Of a stretch of 64,000 nucleotides of DNA, positions 1 to 14,130 are shown piece after piece. The notes beneath the pieces are model-generated. The model was not told the origin of the DNA. It saw only the letters and a program-made list of their open reading frames with translations, and made no database searches. Origin of the DNA: Meloidogyne chitwoodi. Lineage: Eukaryota; Nematoda; Chromadorea; Rhabditida; Meloidogynidae. Each line of letters begins with the position of its first letter. The first letter of the stretch is position 1. The stretch spans positions 1,302,001-1,366,000 of the forward strand of contig JACZZP010000010.1 in NCBI GenBank assembly GCA_015183035.1. The letters run 5' to 3'. The position numbers and the translations under genes are program-made.

Positions 1-25
1 TAACAAATATTTTTGTAATTTTTAG

Positions 26-2212
26 ATGGTGTTCTTTTGCAAAAAACTTTAATTTTCTATGAATGGATGCCATTTGGCAAACGGTTTTTAACATTCCAGC
101 CTACTCGAGAAAATCCTTACATTGATGGTACAACAATGGATTTGGAGCCTTTTATTTTACGTTTTGAGTCACAAAAAGGTTATTTTTTATGAACTTAAAT
201 ATTTTCACTTTTTTCTTTAAAAGATCTCCAAAATTTTTCTTCTTTATTGCCTCTTCTGGAGAAAATTAACGAAGAATTTTCACAAGTTTATTCCTCAAGA
301 AAAAGAAAATGCTTGCCAAATAATGAAAAAAGTTCTGAATTTGATTCTAGAACAGAAGAAGGTTTTAAATTTAATAAATGTTTTATTTTTGTAAAATTTA
401 TTTAAGGATCAGCCAATCAATATTTTCAATTTTATGGATCTCTTTTTCAACATCAAAATATGATGCAAGATTATGCACGAACGGCTACATACCAACGAGC
501 AATTCATGAAAATTATTTGGATTTTCGTAACAAAGTATAAATTAATAAAAATTATTTTAATATTTTTAATATTAGATTATTCTTGATGTTGGTGCTGGTA
601 GTGGAATTCTTTCATTTTTTGCTGCACAAGCTGGAGCAAAAAGAATTTATGCAGTTGAGGCTTCTTCTATGGCAGATAATTGCAAAGTAAAATTTTGTTT
701 AATTTTTATATTTTTATTTAAAAAGTCTCTTATATCTGCAAATGGTCTTAGCGATATAATTAAAGTTATAACTGGTAAAATTGAAGAAATTGAATTGCCT
801 GAATCTGTAGATGTTATTATTTCTGAACCTATGGGTTACATGTTAGTGAATGAGAGAATGTTAGAAAGTTATTTATTTGCAAGGAAATTTCTCAAGGAAG
901 GAGGTTTTTATTTTTAAAATTTATTTTTAATTAAAAAAATATATATAGAATATATAATTAAAAAAAATATTCTAAATTTTAGGAAAGATGTTTCCAACTC
1001 AAGCAAATCTTCAACTAGCACTATTTAGTGATGAGCAGGTTTATTTAGAGCAAACAGCTCGTTCATCTTTCTGGACTCAAGAATCATTTCATGGTTAGTT
1101 TATAATGTTATTCTCTTTTCATTTATATTTTTTAAAAGGTGTTGATCTAAGTTCTCTCAAAAACGCGGCATTGGAGGAAGTTTTTCGTCAACCGATTGTG
1201 GTAAATATTTAAATAAAAATAAAAAAATTTAAATAATAAAAAGGATACTTGGCATATTGGAATTTTACTGTCGACAAGCATTTCTTGGAATTTTAATTTT
1301 GAAAATGATGATGAAAAAGAACTTGAAAGAATTGAAATTCCTTTTGAATTAAATGCATTAAGGACTGGATATATTCATGGACTGGCAACTTGGTTTGATG
1401 TTGGATTTGTTGGGCAAACGTTTGTTTTTTTTAAAAGTTATTTTTTTACTTTTTATAGTAGAACAGTTTGGCTTTCAACAGCACCAACAGAACCATTAAC
1501 ACATTGGTATCAAGTTAGATTATTACTTAGGAATCCTTTATTTGTGAATGCCGGACAATTGGTTAATGGTAGATTGCTAATGTTGGCAAATGAAAAGTAA
1601 ATTATTTTTTAATAGTTTATTATAAAAGAGTAATTTCTATTATACAAAAATTTATATTACCTATTTAATTTTTTAAATAAAATTTTTTAAAGGCAAAGTT
1701 ATGATTTGGAATTGGAAATGAAAGTAGGAGACAAAGAGCAATACAACAAACTTGATTTAAAAATGCCACATTTTCGATATAATGGCCAACCTGTATCCCA
1801 ACCACCACCTGGTTATTCAACAGAAAATTCAGTAGAACAGTTAAATCAACATTTGGCAGTTGCAGTAGCAACGGCACAACAACATCAACAACGGTTCCTA
1901 GACATCTCTTTAAACGACATCTCGGTACACGATATTTCAGTACAACAGCAAAAAAACAACATCTCGGTAAACGACAATGTAGGGGTAAATCAACAACAAT
2001 TTAATAATAGCAATATAAGTGAAAGAAATAATTTTAATTTTTCTCCTACATATTCTACGACAACTTCTTCTGATATGTTAATTAATGGTATTTTAATGAC
2101 TAAGAACAACAAGTTAATGACAGGAATTAATCAAACAAACAATCCAGATTCGAATGAACAAAAGCAAAAAGTTAATGATGGAAATTATTTGTCAAACAAT
2201 CCTTCTGGATGA
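26..2212 (+). CDS. CARM1/PRMT4 arginine methyltransferase, 5' end outside window
   Basis: Type I protein arginine methyltransferase, which makes asymmetric dimethylarginine on histone H3 and RNA-binding proteins. The first visible exon follows a TTTAG acceptor at 21-25 and encodes part of the N-terminal PH-like domain. The SAM-binding motif [18 protein letters not shown] is split from the following exons by short introns. The double-E loop [18 protein letters not shown], the CARM1-type stretch [15 protein letters not shown] (with the THW motif) and the C-terminal beta-barrel all follow in order. The extra C-terminal tail after [15 protein letters not shown] is rich in Gln and Asn and is not conserved with vertebrates. 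The stop is TGA at 2210-2212. SEPMGYML together with the PH-like N-terminus marks CARM1 rather than PRMT1. The start codon lies upstream of the window. Confidence 0.93.
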
Positions 2213-2547
2213 AAATTTTTGTTCATATTTATTTATGTCTTCAACTATTTTGTTCCCAGTTTTTAAATAATATTTTGTTAATTTTTGTTTAAATCAATGT
2301 TTATTTTTTATATTTTTAATTGTATACAACTATTTAAATTTTCTTTTTATTCTTCAAGATTTAGAGAACTAAAAGGCATTGATTTTAATTTTTCATTTAT
2401 TTTATTCTAATTGTTCTTGTGTAGTTTTTTTTTGTTTTTATTTTATAATATTAAATGAAAAATTTTTTAATTTTATATTTTAAATCATCTATTTGCTAAA
2501 TATAATTTATTAAAAAAATTGTTTAGAATAAAATTTTTGTAATTGAC
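2213..2547. other. Short intergenic spacer between two plus-strand genes
   Basis: AT-rich 3' UTR and spacer. A TTTAG at about 2521-2525, roughly 20 bases before the next ATG, could be a trans-splice acceptor. The two flanking genes share orientation, so an operon is possible, though the gap is long for one. No other element was seen. Confidence 0.4.
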
Positions 2548-3278
2548 ATGCCTGCAAATTATTCAACATCTGATGCAGAAGAGCTGAGCGATGATACAAG
2601 TTTTACTAAAAATTTTCTCTACTTTTCTTATGGAAGCAATTTATTAAAAGAAAGAATTCACGTTGGGGTTAGCTTTGAGGGAATTGCAAAAATTTAGTTT
2701 AAATTTTTTTATATTTGTAACATTTTTTAAAACTTTCTCTTATAAGGCATGTGGAGCGATTTTTGTTTCAATTGGTACGCTAGACAATTTCGAGTTATCC
2801 TTTTTTGATCATTCCCAACGATGGAAAGGAGCAATTGCATCAATTGAACCAAAGGAAAACAGTCGCGTTCTAGGATGTATATGGCAAGTTCCTTATTCTC
2901 AATTGGAAGTTTTAGACAGGTAAAAAATGAAATAAAAGCATAGATATAATTTTCAAAATTAGACAGGAAGTTGGTTATCATCGTTTAAAAGGTTGGGCAG
3001 ATTTAAAGGTACTAATTTAAAAACTTTTAGTTAAAATTGCCTCATATCCTTCATTAGATCAAGTTTACGATTGTCTAACCTATCAATATTCAAGCACAAG
3101 TCGAGTATTTGCTACACCATCGCCTCACTACAAAGAAGTAATTGTTGCAGGGGCAATTGAACACAAACTGCCTAAAGAATATATTGAGGGGTTGCGTGCT
3201 ATTCCAACAAATGGATTTATTGGGAGTGTTAATATAGATTTGATGGCAATAAAACACTTGAATGAAAATAATGATTAA
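2548..3278 (+). CDS. Gamma-glutamylcyclotransferase (GGCT family)
   Basis: Cytosolic enzyme that converts gamma-glutamyl amino acids to 5-oxoproline in glutathione turnover. The protein starts MPANYSTSDAEE, and the substrate-binding loop YFSYGSNLLKERIH is clear. After an intron comes ACGAIFVSIGTLDNFELSFF and then WKGAIASIEP. The catalytic Glu is kept in VLDRQEVGYHRL. The C-terminal part contains SPHYKEVIVAGAIEHKLP and ends LNENND before TAA at 3276-3278. Introns fall at about 2662-2744, 2923-2963 and 2991-3031. The join between KERIH and ACGAIF is about five residues shorter than in vertebrate GGCT, so either this exon edge is misplaced or the loop is shortened. The length of about 190 codons fits the family. 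Confidence 0.85.
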
Positions 3279-3523
3279 TTAAATACTGTCTCATAATATA
3301 TTCTATTACTATAAATCAGAGATTATTTGTTAGTTTTTTGTTTGGTAAATTGGTAAATCATATATAGTTTGGTTCTAAAGTTTAATCGTTTTTAATATTA
3401 TTTATAACCTAAATAAATTATAGCATAATAAATATGCGAGAATAAATTATCAATTGGAAAAAATTGTATATATAATACTCCTATATGTCAAAAAGCTCCT
3501 AATATTTCTTCAAGTCAATAAAC

Positions 3524-6871
<3,348 letters not shown>

Positions 6872-7126
6872 TCTACTATTTTTAATAAAAATTTCCAAGG
6901 AAACTAAATAAAAAATTATTTGTATTTAAAAAAAATGATTAAAAATAAACATTGGACCATTACTAACAGCACATTTCCAAACAAAAATAAAAATAAATGG
7001 ACTTCGTCCTCAAACATTTCGTCTTTCGATTTTATGTTAAATATAAAAATAAATAACGAAACACCAAACTTTCTCAAATGCCAAGAAAAAAAATATTTGA
7101 CTGATTCCATTTTGTTTATGTTTTTT

Positions 7127-7564
7127 GGCAATCCTTAACAATTGGGGCTCCACCTCAAATATTCGCAGTGGCATAGTAAAAATGTGTTTTTAGGGGTTAT
7201 CGAGGTCGCTGATTACGAATTTGATCTTATCACAAATCCTTATCATTTTATCACTAATTTTAAAAATCAAAGATTTTATCATGGATACTTTCCAAATTAC
7301 TCTGCTTATTAATAAAAAAGAATCTGCCATTAAATTTTTACAACAACGTAACATTTTACATTGTACCCCCACTATGCCCAGCATGTAATCAGCAAATGAG
7401 CGAAAATCTTGATAAAATCTTTGATTTTTAAAATTAGTGATAAAATGATAAGGATTTGTGATAAGATCAAATTCGTAATCAGCGACCTCGATAACCCCTA
7501 AAAACACATTTTTACTATGCCACTGCGAATATTTGAGGTGGAGCCCCAATTGTTAAGGATTGCC
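7127..7564. mobile_element. Miniature transposon with about 153-bp perfect arms, upstream of catalase
   Basis: 438-bp element with an 8-bp duplication TGTTTTTT (7119-7126 and 7565-7572). The arms begin GGCAATCCTTAACAATTGGG and are identical by eye over about 153 bases (7127-7280 against 7412-7564), which suggests a recent insertion or gene conversion. The unpaired centre holds a short open frame (7281-7388). The element lies between the divergent catalase and RAB-39 genes, about 255 bp upstream of the catalase ATG and 70 bp upstream of the RAB-39 ATG, so it may influence either promoter. GG ends plus an 8-bp duplication fit Merlin; hAT elements also make 8-bp duplications. Confidence 0.85.
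7281..7388 (+). pseudogene. Relic of a transposase N-terminus inside the 7127-7564 element
   Basis: 35-codon open frame beginning MDTFQITLLINKKESAIKFL and ending TPTMPSM. The pattern K..AI.FLQ.R..L..T matches the frame inside the element at 3762-4369 (KDAIEFLQDRGLLYKT). ISXO2-like transposases begin with a comparable helix followed by a zinc ribbon. It is far too short to be active. The family assignment is an inference from pattern only. Confidence 0.45.
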
Positions 7565-7633
7565 TGTTTTTTTAATACGTGAAAATATTTAATTTTTATT
7601 ATAGAAAAATCTTTAATTTTACTATTGAATGTT

Positions 7634-8453
7634 ATGCCAATGTACCATTATCAATATCGTATTATTGTTGTTGGCGATTCCACAGTTGGAAAAAGTTCTC
7701 TTCTCCGTTACTTTACAGAGGGAAAACATGCTGAAAGCAATGAGCCAACCGTTGGGGTGGATTTCAACTTCCGTTTGGTAGAAATCAAGCCAAATTATCG
7801 GATAAAGCTTCAACTATGGTAAATAATTATATTTTTTAATACAATTAATCTACTTGTTTAGGGATACCGCTGGACAGGAAAAGTTTCGTTCTATTACTAG
7901 GTATAAATAATTTTATTATTAATATTACCTGGTTTATAGGTCTTATTATCGGAATACGGTGGGAATTATTATTGTTTATGACATCACAAAGCGCCATACA
8001 TTCGATAGCCTGCCCGATTGGATTGCTGAAGCAGAAGCTCATTTAGGAGGTCCAGATCCTTCAAAAACTGTCTTTTTACTTGTTGGACACAAAGCAGATT
8101 TGACAGACAAAAGAGAAGTTCTCTTTGAGGAAGGGGAATACTTTGCCAAACACAAGGGAATGAAATTCATTGAGACATCTGCAATTACAGGCGCCAATGT
8201 GAATGTGAGTTATAATAGTTAATTTTTATTTCATTACAGGGTAGATGGGAAAATAATTTTAGAGAAGCAGTTTTATTTATATATTTCTCAGGACGCATTT
8301 GCGCTTATCGCTCGTGAAATAAATACACGATTCGAGACAGGCGCAATTCGTATAATTGAAGGATGGGATGGAATCAAATGTGGACTAATGCGAAGTCAAT
8401 CATTTACACTCTCTGATATTCAGGAAGAGCCTAATTCCCAATGTGCTTGCTGA
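7634..8453 (+). CDS. rab-39: RAB-39 small GTPase
   Basis: Rab GTPase of endolysosomal and autophagy traffic. The start chosen is ATG 7634 (MPMYHYQYRIIVVGD); a second ATG lies two codons on. Nucleotide-binding motifs in order are GDSTVGKSSL, switch I TVGVDFNFRL, WDTAGQEKFRSITRSYYRN, GHKAD and ETSA. GHK.D in place of NK.D is a known feature of RAB39 and separates it from other Rabs. The protein ends QCAC, a double-cysteine CXC geranylgeranylation site, before TGA at 8451-8453. Exons are 7634-7818, 7862-7900, 7940-8204 and 8292-8453, all with GT..AG introns. Confidence 0.93.
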
Positions 8454-9173
8454 GATAATTTGTAAAATAATCAATGCTCGGAAAAAAGTTAAATCTCTCC
8501 AAAATAATTATTCAACATAATCCTTCTCTTTTTTACTTATTTTACACTAGAGATTCTCCATATAAATGGTTTAAAATTAAATTTTAAGAAAGTAACCAAG
8601 GATTTTTAAAGTTCGAAACATTATTTATTGGATAATCTCTATAGATGCCTCAGGCCTTTAATCCTCACTCACTTTATCGCTGCCAGTCCTGCTGAGATTG
8701 TTTATCCTTAATATTTAGTTAACGTTTTTAAAAGGAATTCAAAACAATTGTGAAAAATTTTCGAATTTTCAATTTAAACCTTTCAATTGTATATTATTTA
8801 TATTCTGACAATTTCAGCAACTTGGTGGTTAAAAAAGTCGCATTTCTATAAAAATATTTCCCAACTTTATTTATATGAACAATTTAATTATTCTAATCAA
8901 TTATAGCCTTTGATTCCCATAATATTTATTTCCCTCACAGCATACTCCAACCACATGTAAAATCCTTCCAAAAAAATTTGTTTATAGAACAATTAGCAGA
9001 AAAATTTATATAATTTTTTATATATGAATAAAAAAAATTTAATCTACATCCCACAATAACTTTAAAGATTAAACCAATTGACGTGGTTATTTTTATTGCT
9101 TTTTATAAATAAAATCTTACAAACTTTCTTTATTAAAATATTTTACATAAGTATAATTAATCACATTTTCACT
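8454..9173. other. Convergent intergenic region
   Basis: Lies between the 3' ends of RAB-39 (plus) and WDFY2 (minus). AT-rich, with AATAAA-like words usable as polyadenylation signals on both strands. No open frame, RNA gene or inverted repeat stood out. Confidence 0.4.
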
Positions 9174-10916
9174 TTAGAGCATGTTACTCACATCCCAAAT
9201 CATAATAACTCTATCAAATCCAGCAGAGACTAATTTCTTTTGTTGTTCATCTAATGTCATTTGAACAATCCCTTGTCGCAAATCATTTGTTACAGCCAAT
9301 GGTGTTAAGCTTAAAAATTTTAAAGCCTTAAATATTTTAACACAGAAAGGATATTTAAATAAAAACTAACTCAAACTGATCAGGATAAGTCTGCATTTTG
9401 CCATTACATGTCTTACATATTCTAGCAGGCTTTTCAAATCCCATTGCGGGAAATATAGTTGTATTGTTGCAACAATCTATAAATGATTTATAAATATCTA
9501 AAAATAAAATTACTTGAGCAAACAGACTGTCCACAAGTTCTGCAGTGATGACGACGTACTCCCACAATCTTAAAAGGATACATTTTTAGCAAATGTTTAA
9601 AATACCTTTCTATCCCACATCACTTTGAAATTCCAAAAAAAAGGTGAATCACAAATCTCGCAGTGATCCGTATCTCGCCAAGCGGGTGCCATAATACGCT
9701 TAGCTCGCATATCCCAACAGATAAGACGGCCACTTTCATCCGCGGAAAATAAACGACGAGATTTAGACCCTAACGCTAAAGATGTCAATTTTGAGTTATG
9801 GCCACTTAAATTGAAAAATAGATTAAAACGAATAAGTTTCTTAACCTTAGCTCATAACAATTTCCACGTTTACCGCCTATATCCCAAACAATTACGAGAG
9901 AATCTGCACTAGCGGAATAAAGCAGTTGATTAGTTGAGTCCCAAGCCAATGCAGTGATTGCTCCTTTAAATTGCAACTTTATTTTTGAAAACCAGAAAAG
10001 TCATTACCTGTATGAGCGCTTAGTTTGCTGATTAGATGTGCTTGAGGGTTTTCCTCACTCAAGCGTAAAATATACAAATTACTAGAATAATCACCAACAA
10101 AAACAAATGAAGAATCCTCGTCAAATTCGATAGTGGTACATGGAGATTGAGCATAGTAACTGCCTAAATTTGTTTTTTAACAAAAGTTACATTATAAGGA
10201 AGATAATTAAAGTTGAAATATAAATTCGCGTATATGTTCGAAGTTAAGTGTCCAAAGTATGGAATTTTCGAAATATAAAAGAAAATATTATTCAATAATT
10301 ATATGTTTAACCAATTTTGTTTGTAGAAGTAGTCGAATGCCAAACAATCGTCTTATCTCTAGAACAGCTTACAATGAAATTAAGTTTATTACAAAGAGCA
10401 ATTCCTGTCACTGGACCAGTATGTGAAGGCCATACACGTTTGAATGAAATACTTAAATTTTTGAAAATAAAAATAATTTAATAAAATTCCAAACCTGTTA
10501 AAATCATTTTCAATGGAATATTCATGCACAAGACCATTAACCAAGCCCACAAAAATACTTCATGAAAAATATTAAAAGAAAAGTTAAAGAAAATTTTACA
10601 GGTTTTTAGCTTCAAAAAAATATAATTTTGTAGGAATGTGGGGAAGATCTTGAATAATTGAAGGCCAATACTGTCCAGAATCACGTTTTAATAACACCCG
10701 AAGAGTACGATCTTCATTTGTTGTCAAAATAGCATCGTCTCGAGTACATAAATTAATTCCTGTTATTCGACCTCCAAGTTGGCCTTCCACCTTTTGTAAT
10801 AATTCTATAAAAAATCCAGAGTTAGTCTTAAATTAAAAAATTAAAATACCCAATCTTGCATTTTCCCCAAGACTGCTTGTAGTTACAGAAGGATGTTGAT
10901 TTATTACAGCTGCCAT
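9174..10916 (-). CDS. WD-repeat and FYVE-domain protein (WDFY1/2-like)
   Basis: Endosomal adaptor that binds phosphatidylinositol 3-phosphate through FYVE and holds partners on a WD40 propeller. It reads from ATG 10916 (MAAVINQHPSVTTSS). WD blades include LTTNEDRTLRVLL and SRRLFSADESGRLICWDMR. The FYVE zinc finger starts HCEICDSPFFWNF, has the hallmark VGVRRHHCRTCGQSVC across an intron, and ends ICKTCNGKMQTYP. A final WD blade GFDRVIMIWDVSNML is followed by TAA (9174-9176). FYVE inserted before the last blade is the architecture of WDFY1/2, so the assignment is firm. About ten short introns interrupt it. Confidence 0.9.
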
Positions 10917-11157
10917 TTCATGCAAAAATTGCAATGAATAAACTTAAATTTTTAAATAAATTTTTATTTTTAAGATAATAAATAATTTTGTGCCATAGAT
11001 CTGAAAATTTAGAACAAACCATGCAAAGAAATGGGCTAATAAAATTAAGGTTAGCATAATGTTTTAGCGCGTTTTTATTTATTTAAAGATAATTTTATTT
11101 CCTATCAAAATAAGCTAAAATAGGTTAACAAAAAACATTATTTATAAAAGTATTTTA

Positions 11158-11171
11158 TTATTAATTTTCAG
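11158..11171 (+). promoter_or_regulatory. Probable trans-splice acceptor
   Basis: AATTTTCAG ends at 11171, eight bases before the ATG of the F-box gene, with no upstream exon in frame. In nematodes such a site usually accepts a spliced leader. cDNA would show which leader. Confidence 0.45.
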
Positions 11172-11178
11172 AAGAATA

Positions 11179-12863
11179 ATGGATATTTCAAATGATGGAA
11201 AGGTTATTAAAGGAGATTTTTGCATTGATGATGATTATAATCAATTAAATGAATCAACAACTTGCAATGAATCTGTGGAATTTAGAGTAAATATTTTTTT
11301 ATATATTTTAGTTTCATCAAAAGTAAAAATGATTCTCTTTCAGGGAGACATGGATGTTTCATTCAATTCTGACAATTTTTCTGTTTCTTTTCAAGAAATT
11401 TCAATGGTATTACGTGCTAGACCTGACATTAATGTTTTTTATCGAACGCCATGTTCTGGTTCAAATAGATTTACAAAGCGTAATTCCTCTGTTAGAGTGC
11501 CAATTGGTTAAAACACAAAATAGTATAAATTATTACAATTTAATATTTTTCAGATTATCTTAGCAAATTACCTGATTTTTTACTTTTGCAAATTTTCAAG
11601 CATTTGAACAAGCATGATTTGGTACGTATTATGCGAACATGTCGTAATTTTAATCAACTTGGGTAATTAAATTTTTTAAATTATTAAACTCTTAATTTCT
11701 AGAAAGAACTCAATATTTTGGAAATTCATGAATTTAAGTAAAAGACCAATCGATGAATTATCTCTTCATATTTTACTCGATCGACGAATGGAAATTCTAC
11801 GTTTAGCAGATGCTGAGGTTTTAATTTTTTTATTAATTTTTAATTATTTTTTAGTTAATTGAATCTCCTCAATTTATTTCTGGTTATGATTTTGGTTTTT
11901 CAAATGTTTATTTAACAAACCTTACACATTTGGATCTTAGTCATGCGACTTATGAAAATTCTGATATTTTGCTACGCATCTTTGAACGCTGTCGTTATTT
12001 AGTAGCACTTAGTTTGGAAGGTTGCTCTCTTTTGAATGATGCAATTTGTCATGAAATTGGAAAAAACACAGAACTTCGTTTTCTTGATTTAGTTTACGTT
12101 AATAGTCTTAGTACTACTGGTATTTATAACATTCTCTTCAATTGTAGAAGGTTATTTTTAAAATAAAATTTTAAGAATTTTGTTTTTAGCTTAATGGAGT
12201 TGAATTGCGGTTGGGCAGACATTGGAATTGGAGCAGTAAATCTCATTTGCAAAATGGCGCCTCCTTCGCTACTACGTCTTAATTTGTCTGGTCTTCGTTT
12301 AAATGAAGAGATGAATGATGAAAGTAAGCCTTGCTATTTTTATTTAAAGTCTTTAAAGTAACAAATTTAAAAAATAAGAGAAAAAGAGAAGATTTCAGGT
12401 ATATATCTCAATAAAATATATAAAAAAATAATTTATATTCTACAATTTTGATTATAAAAATTTTATACAGATGTTAAACTTCTTTGTTTATCTTGTCCAA
12501 ATTTGGAGGAAATCGATCTCAGTGATAATGAATTAATAACTGAACAAGCACTCGAAGCAATTTCTCCTGGACTCAAAAATTTGAAACGGTTAACTTTATC
12601 TCGTTGTTATGCAATTGAACCAATGAGTTTTGTATCATTGAAAAATTTGGAGGTTTTTTTATTTAAAATAATTTTTATAATAATAATATATATTTTAGAT
12701 TTTAAATATATTTGGATGTATAACAAATGATGGTGTTGAACTTTTACGAGAACGTTTATATCCAACACTTATCGATCATTCGCCAATCTGTACAATAGCA
12801 AAGCCAACTGTCGGACTGTCTGTTGCAAGTATTTGGGGAAAACGAACACGCGATCTTTACTAA
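11179..12863 (+). CDS. SKP2-like F-box and leucine-rich-repeat protein
   Basis: Substrate receptor of an SCF ubiquitin ligase; SKP2 itself targets CDK inhibitors. The first 110 residues are low-complexity and unplaced. The F-box follows: DYLSKLPDFLLLQIFKHLN, then KHDLVRIMRTCRNFNQLG and SIFWKFMNLS. LRRs follow, for example LTHLDLSHATYEN, LVALSLEGCSLL and LEEIDLSDNELIT. The C-terminal tail TIAKPTVGLSVASIWG, close to the end RTRDLY, matches the SKP2-specific end (TIARPT....IWG in vertebrates), which is why SKP2 is preferred over other FBXL proteins. Stop TAA 12861-12863. The exons are joined by six or seven introns. Confidence 0.88.
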
Positions 12864-14130
12864 ATTTATATAAAATCCAATGAATTAAATTTCCAGTTGC
12901 CTTTTCACTTTGATCACATTTTTCGTTTGTTGCACATCTTAGACATTTATATTTTTTTAATTAAAAAATAGATGTGAAACAATTTTATTTAAAATACTTT
13001 TGCATTTTTGTCAGTTAACTTCCAGTTCTATATTTTAAATTATTTTTTTTTTGTCTAAATATATTCATGGTAATCAATCAACTTTTTAAATCTTTCATTT
13101 TAGAATATTTAATATTAATTTACTTAACATTTTTACACACATATAATTGTCTAAATTGAGAAAATAAAAAGATAAAAATTATTTGGTAAATCGACAAAAA
13201 TTATAATTTTATAGATTAAAAATATGATATACCTATATATATTTTTTATTTTCTAATATTTAAGGGGATAAAGTCCAATTAATAAAAGCGAACCTCTCAT
13301 CCCCAAAATAAATAAAGCAAAGATGTTAAAAAAATAAAATGTCCCCCATTGACTTAATTAGTTTTTGTCTTTCTCTCTAACTGGTAGAAAATAGTTAAGG
13401 GAATGCCAGATGGGAATCCAGCCAGCTGTATTTAATTCACGTCTAACGAAGAAGGGAATTTTGGAGAATAAATATTTATAGCAGAGATAGGCATAAAAAA
13501 CATATTATAAAAGATATATTTATATGTATACATACTTAAAATAACTATTATATTTATTAATTTTGTATATTACAAAATAATATTTTTTTTTTAATAAAAT
13601 TATGTTTTTAATATTTAATTAAATGTATTTATTGATTTAAATAATAAAATAATCAGTTAATTTTAACTGTTAAAAACATTTATAATGAACTTTGGATATT
13701 TAAACAAATAAAATAAAACAAACACGAGGTTTGTCTCCCTTTTTACCAATTTTTTTTTGTAAAATTTTATCTAATATGTACTATAAATATTTCTAAAAAT
13801 TCATATCTTTTTTTTTAAGAAAATGATGTTTAAACAAAATATTTTTTTCTTTTGATAAATTAAAGTGATTATTTATATTTAATTTCTGAAGATTTTTTAA
13901 AATTATTGTTAAAAATAAATTCCAATTCTTAACATATTTTAGGGATTAGTGTAAAAGAATATTATGCATGTAAAAAATAAATAGAATTAAAATATTTAGG
14001 AGAACCTCAACTTTCCATATTTATTTTAGAATAATATTAATGTTAAAAATATTATTTATTATTTTGTTACAATTATATAAAATATTATTATTTAGATTTT
14101 AAATTAATTAAATAATTACCTTCTTTTATT
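12864..14130. other. Intergenic region of about 1.27 kb
   Basis: Very AT-rich except for a less biased block at about 13340-13470. No open frame of interest, no tRNA-like structure and no clear inverted repeat was seen. The block could be a promoter or a relic; nothing supports either. Confidence 0.35.

Noticed and set aside
6916..7138. Overlapping frames of about 70 codons on both strands upstream of catalase
   Set aside because: Low-complexity Lys/Asn-rich translations, mutual shadows. The region is explained as the catalase/RAB-39 upstream DNA, and one frame runs into the transposon end.
12864..14130. Less AT-rich block at 13340-13470 as a structural RNA
   Set aside because: No box motifs, no convincing stem and no open frame could be recognised.
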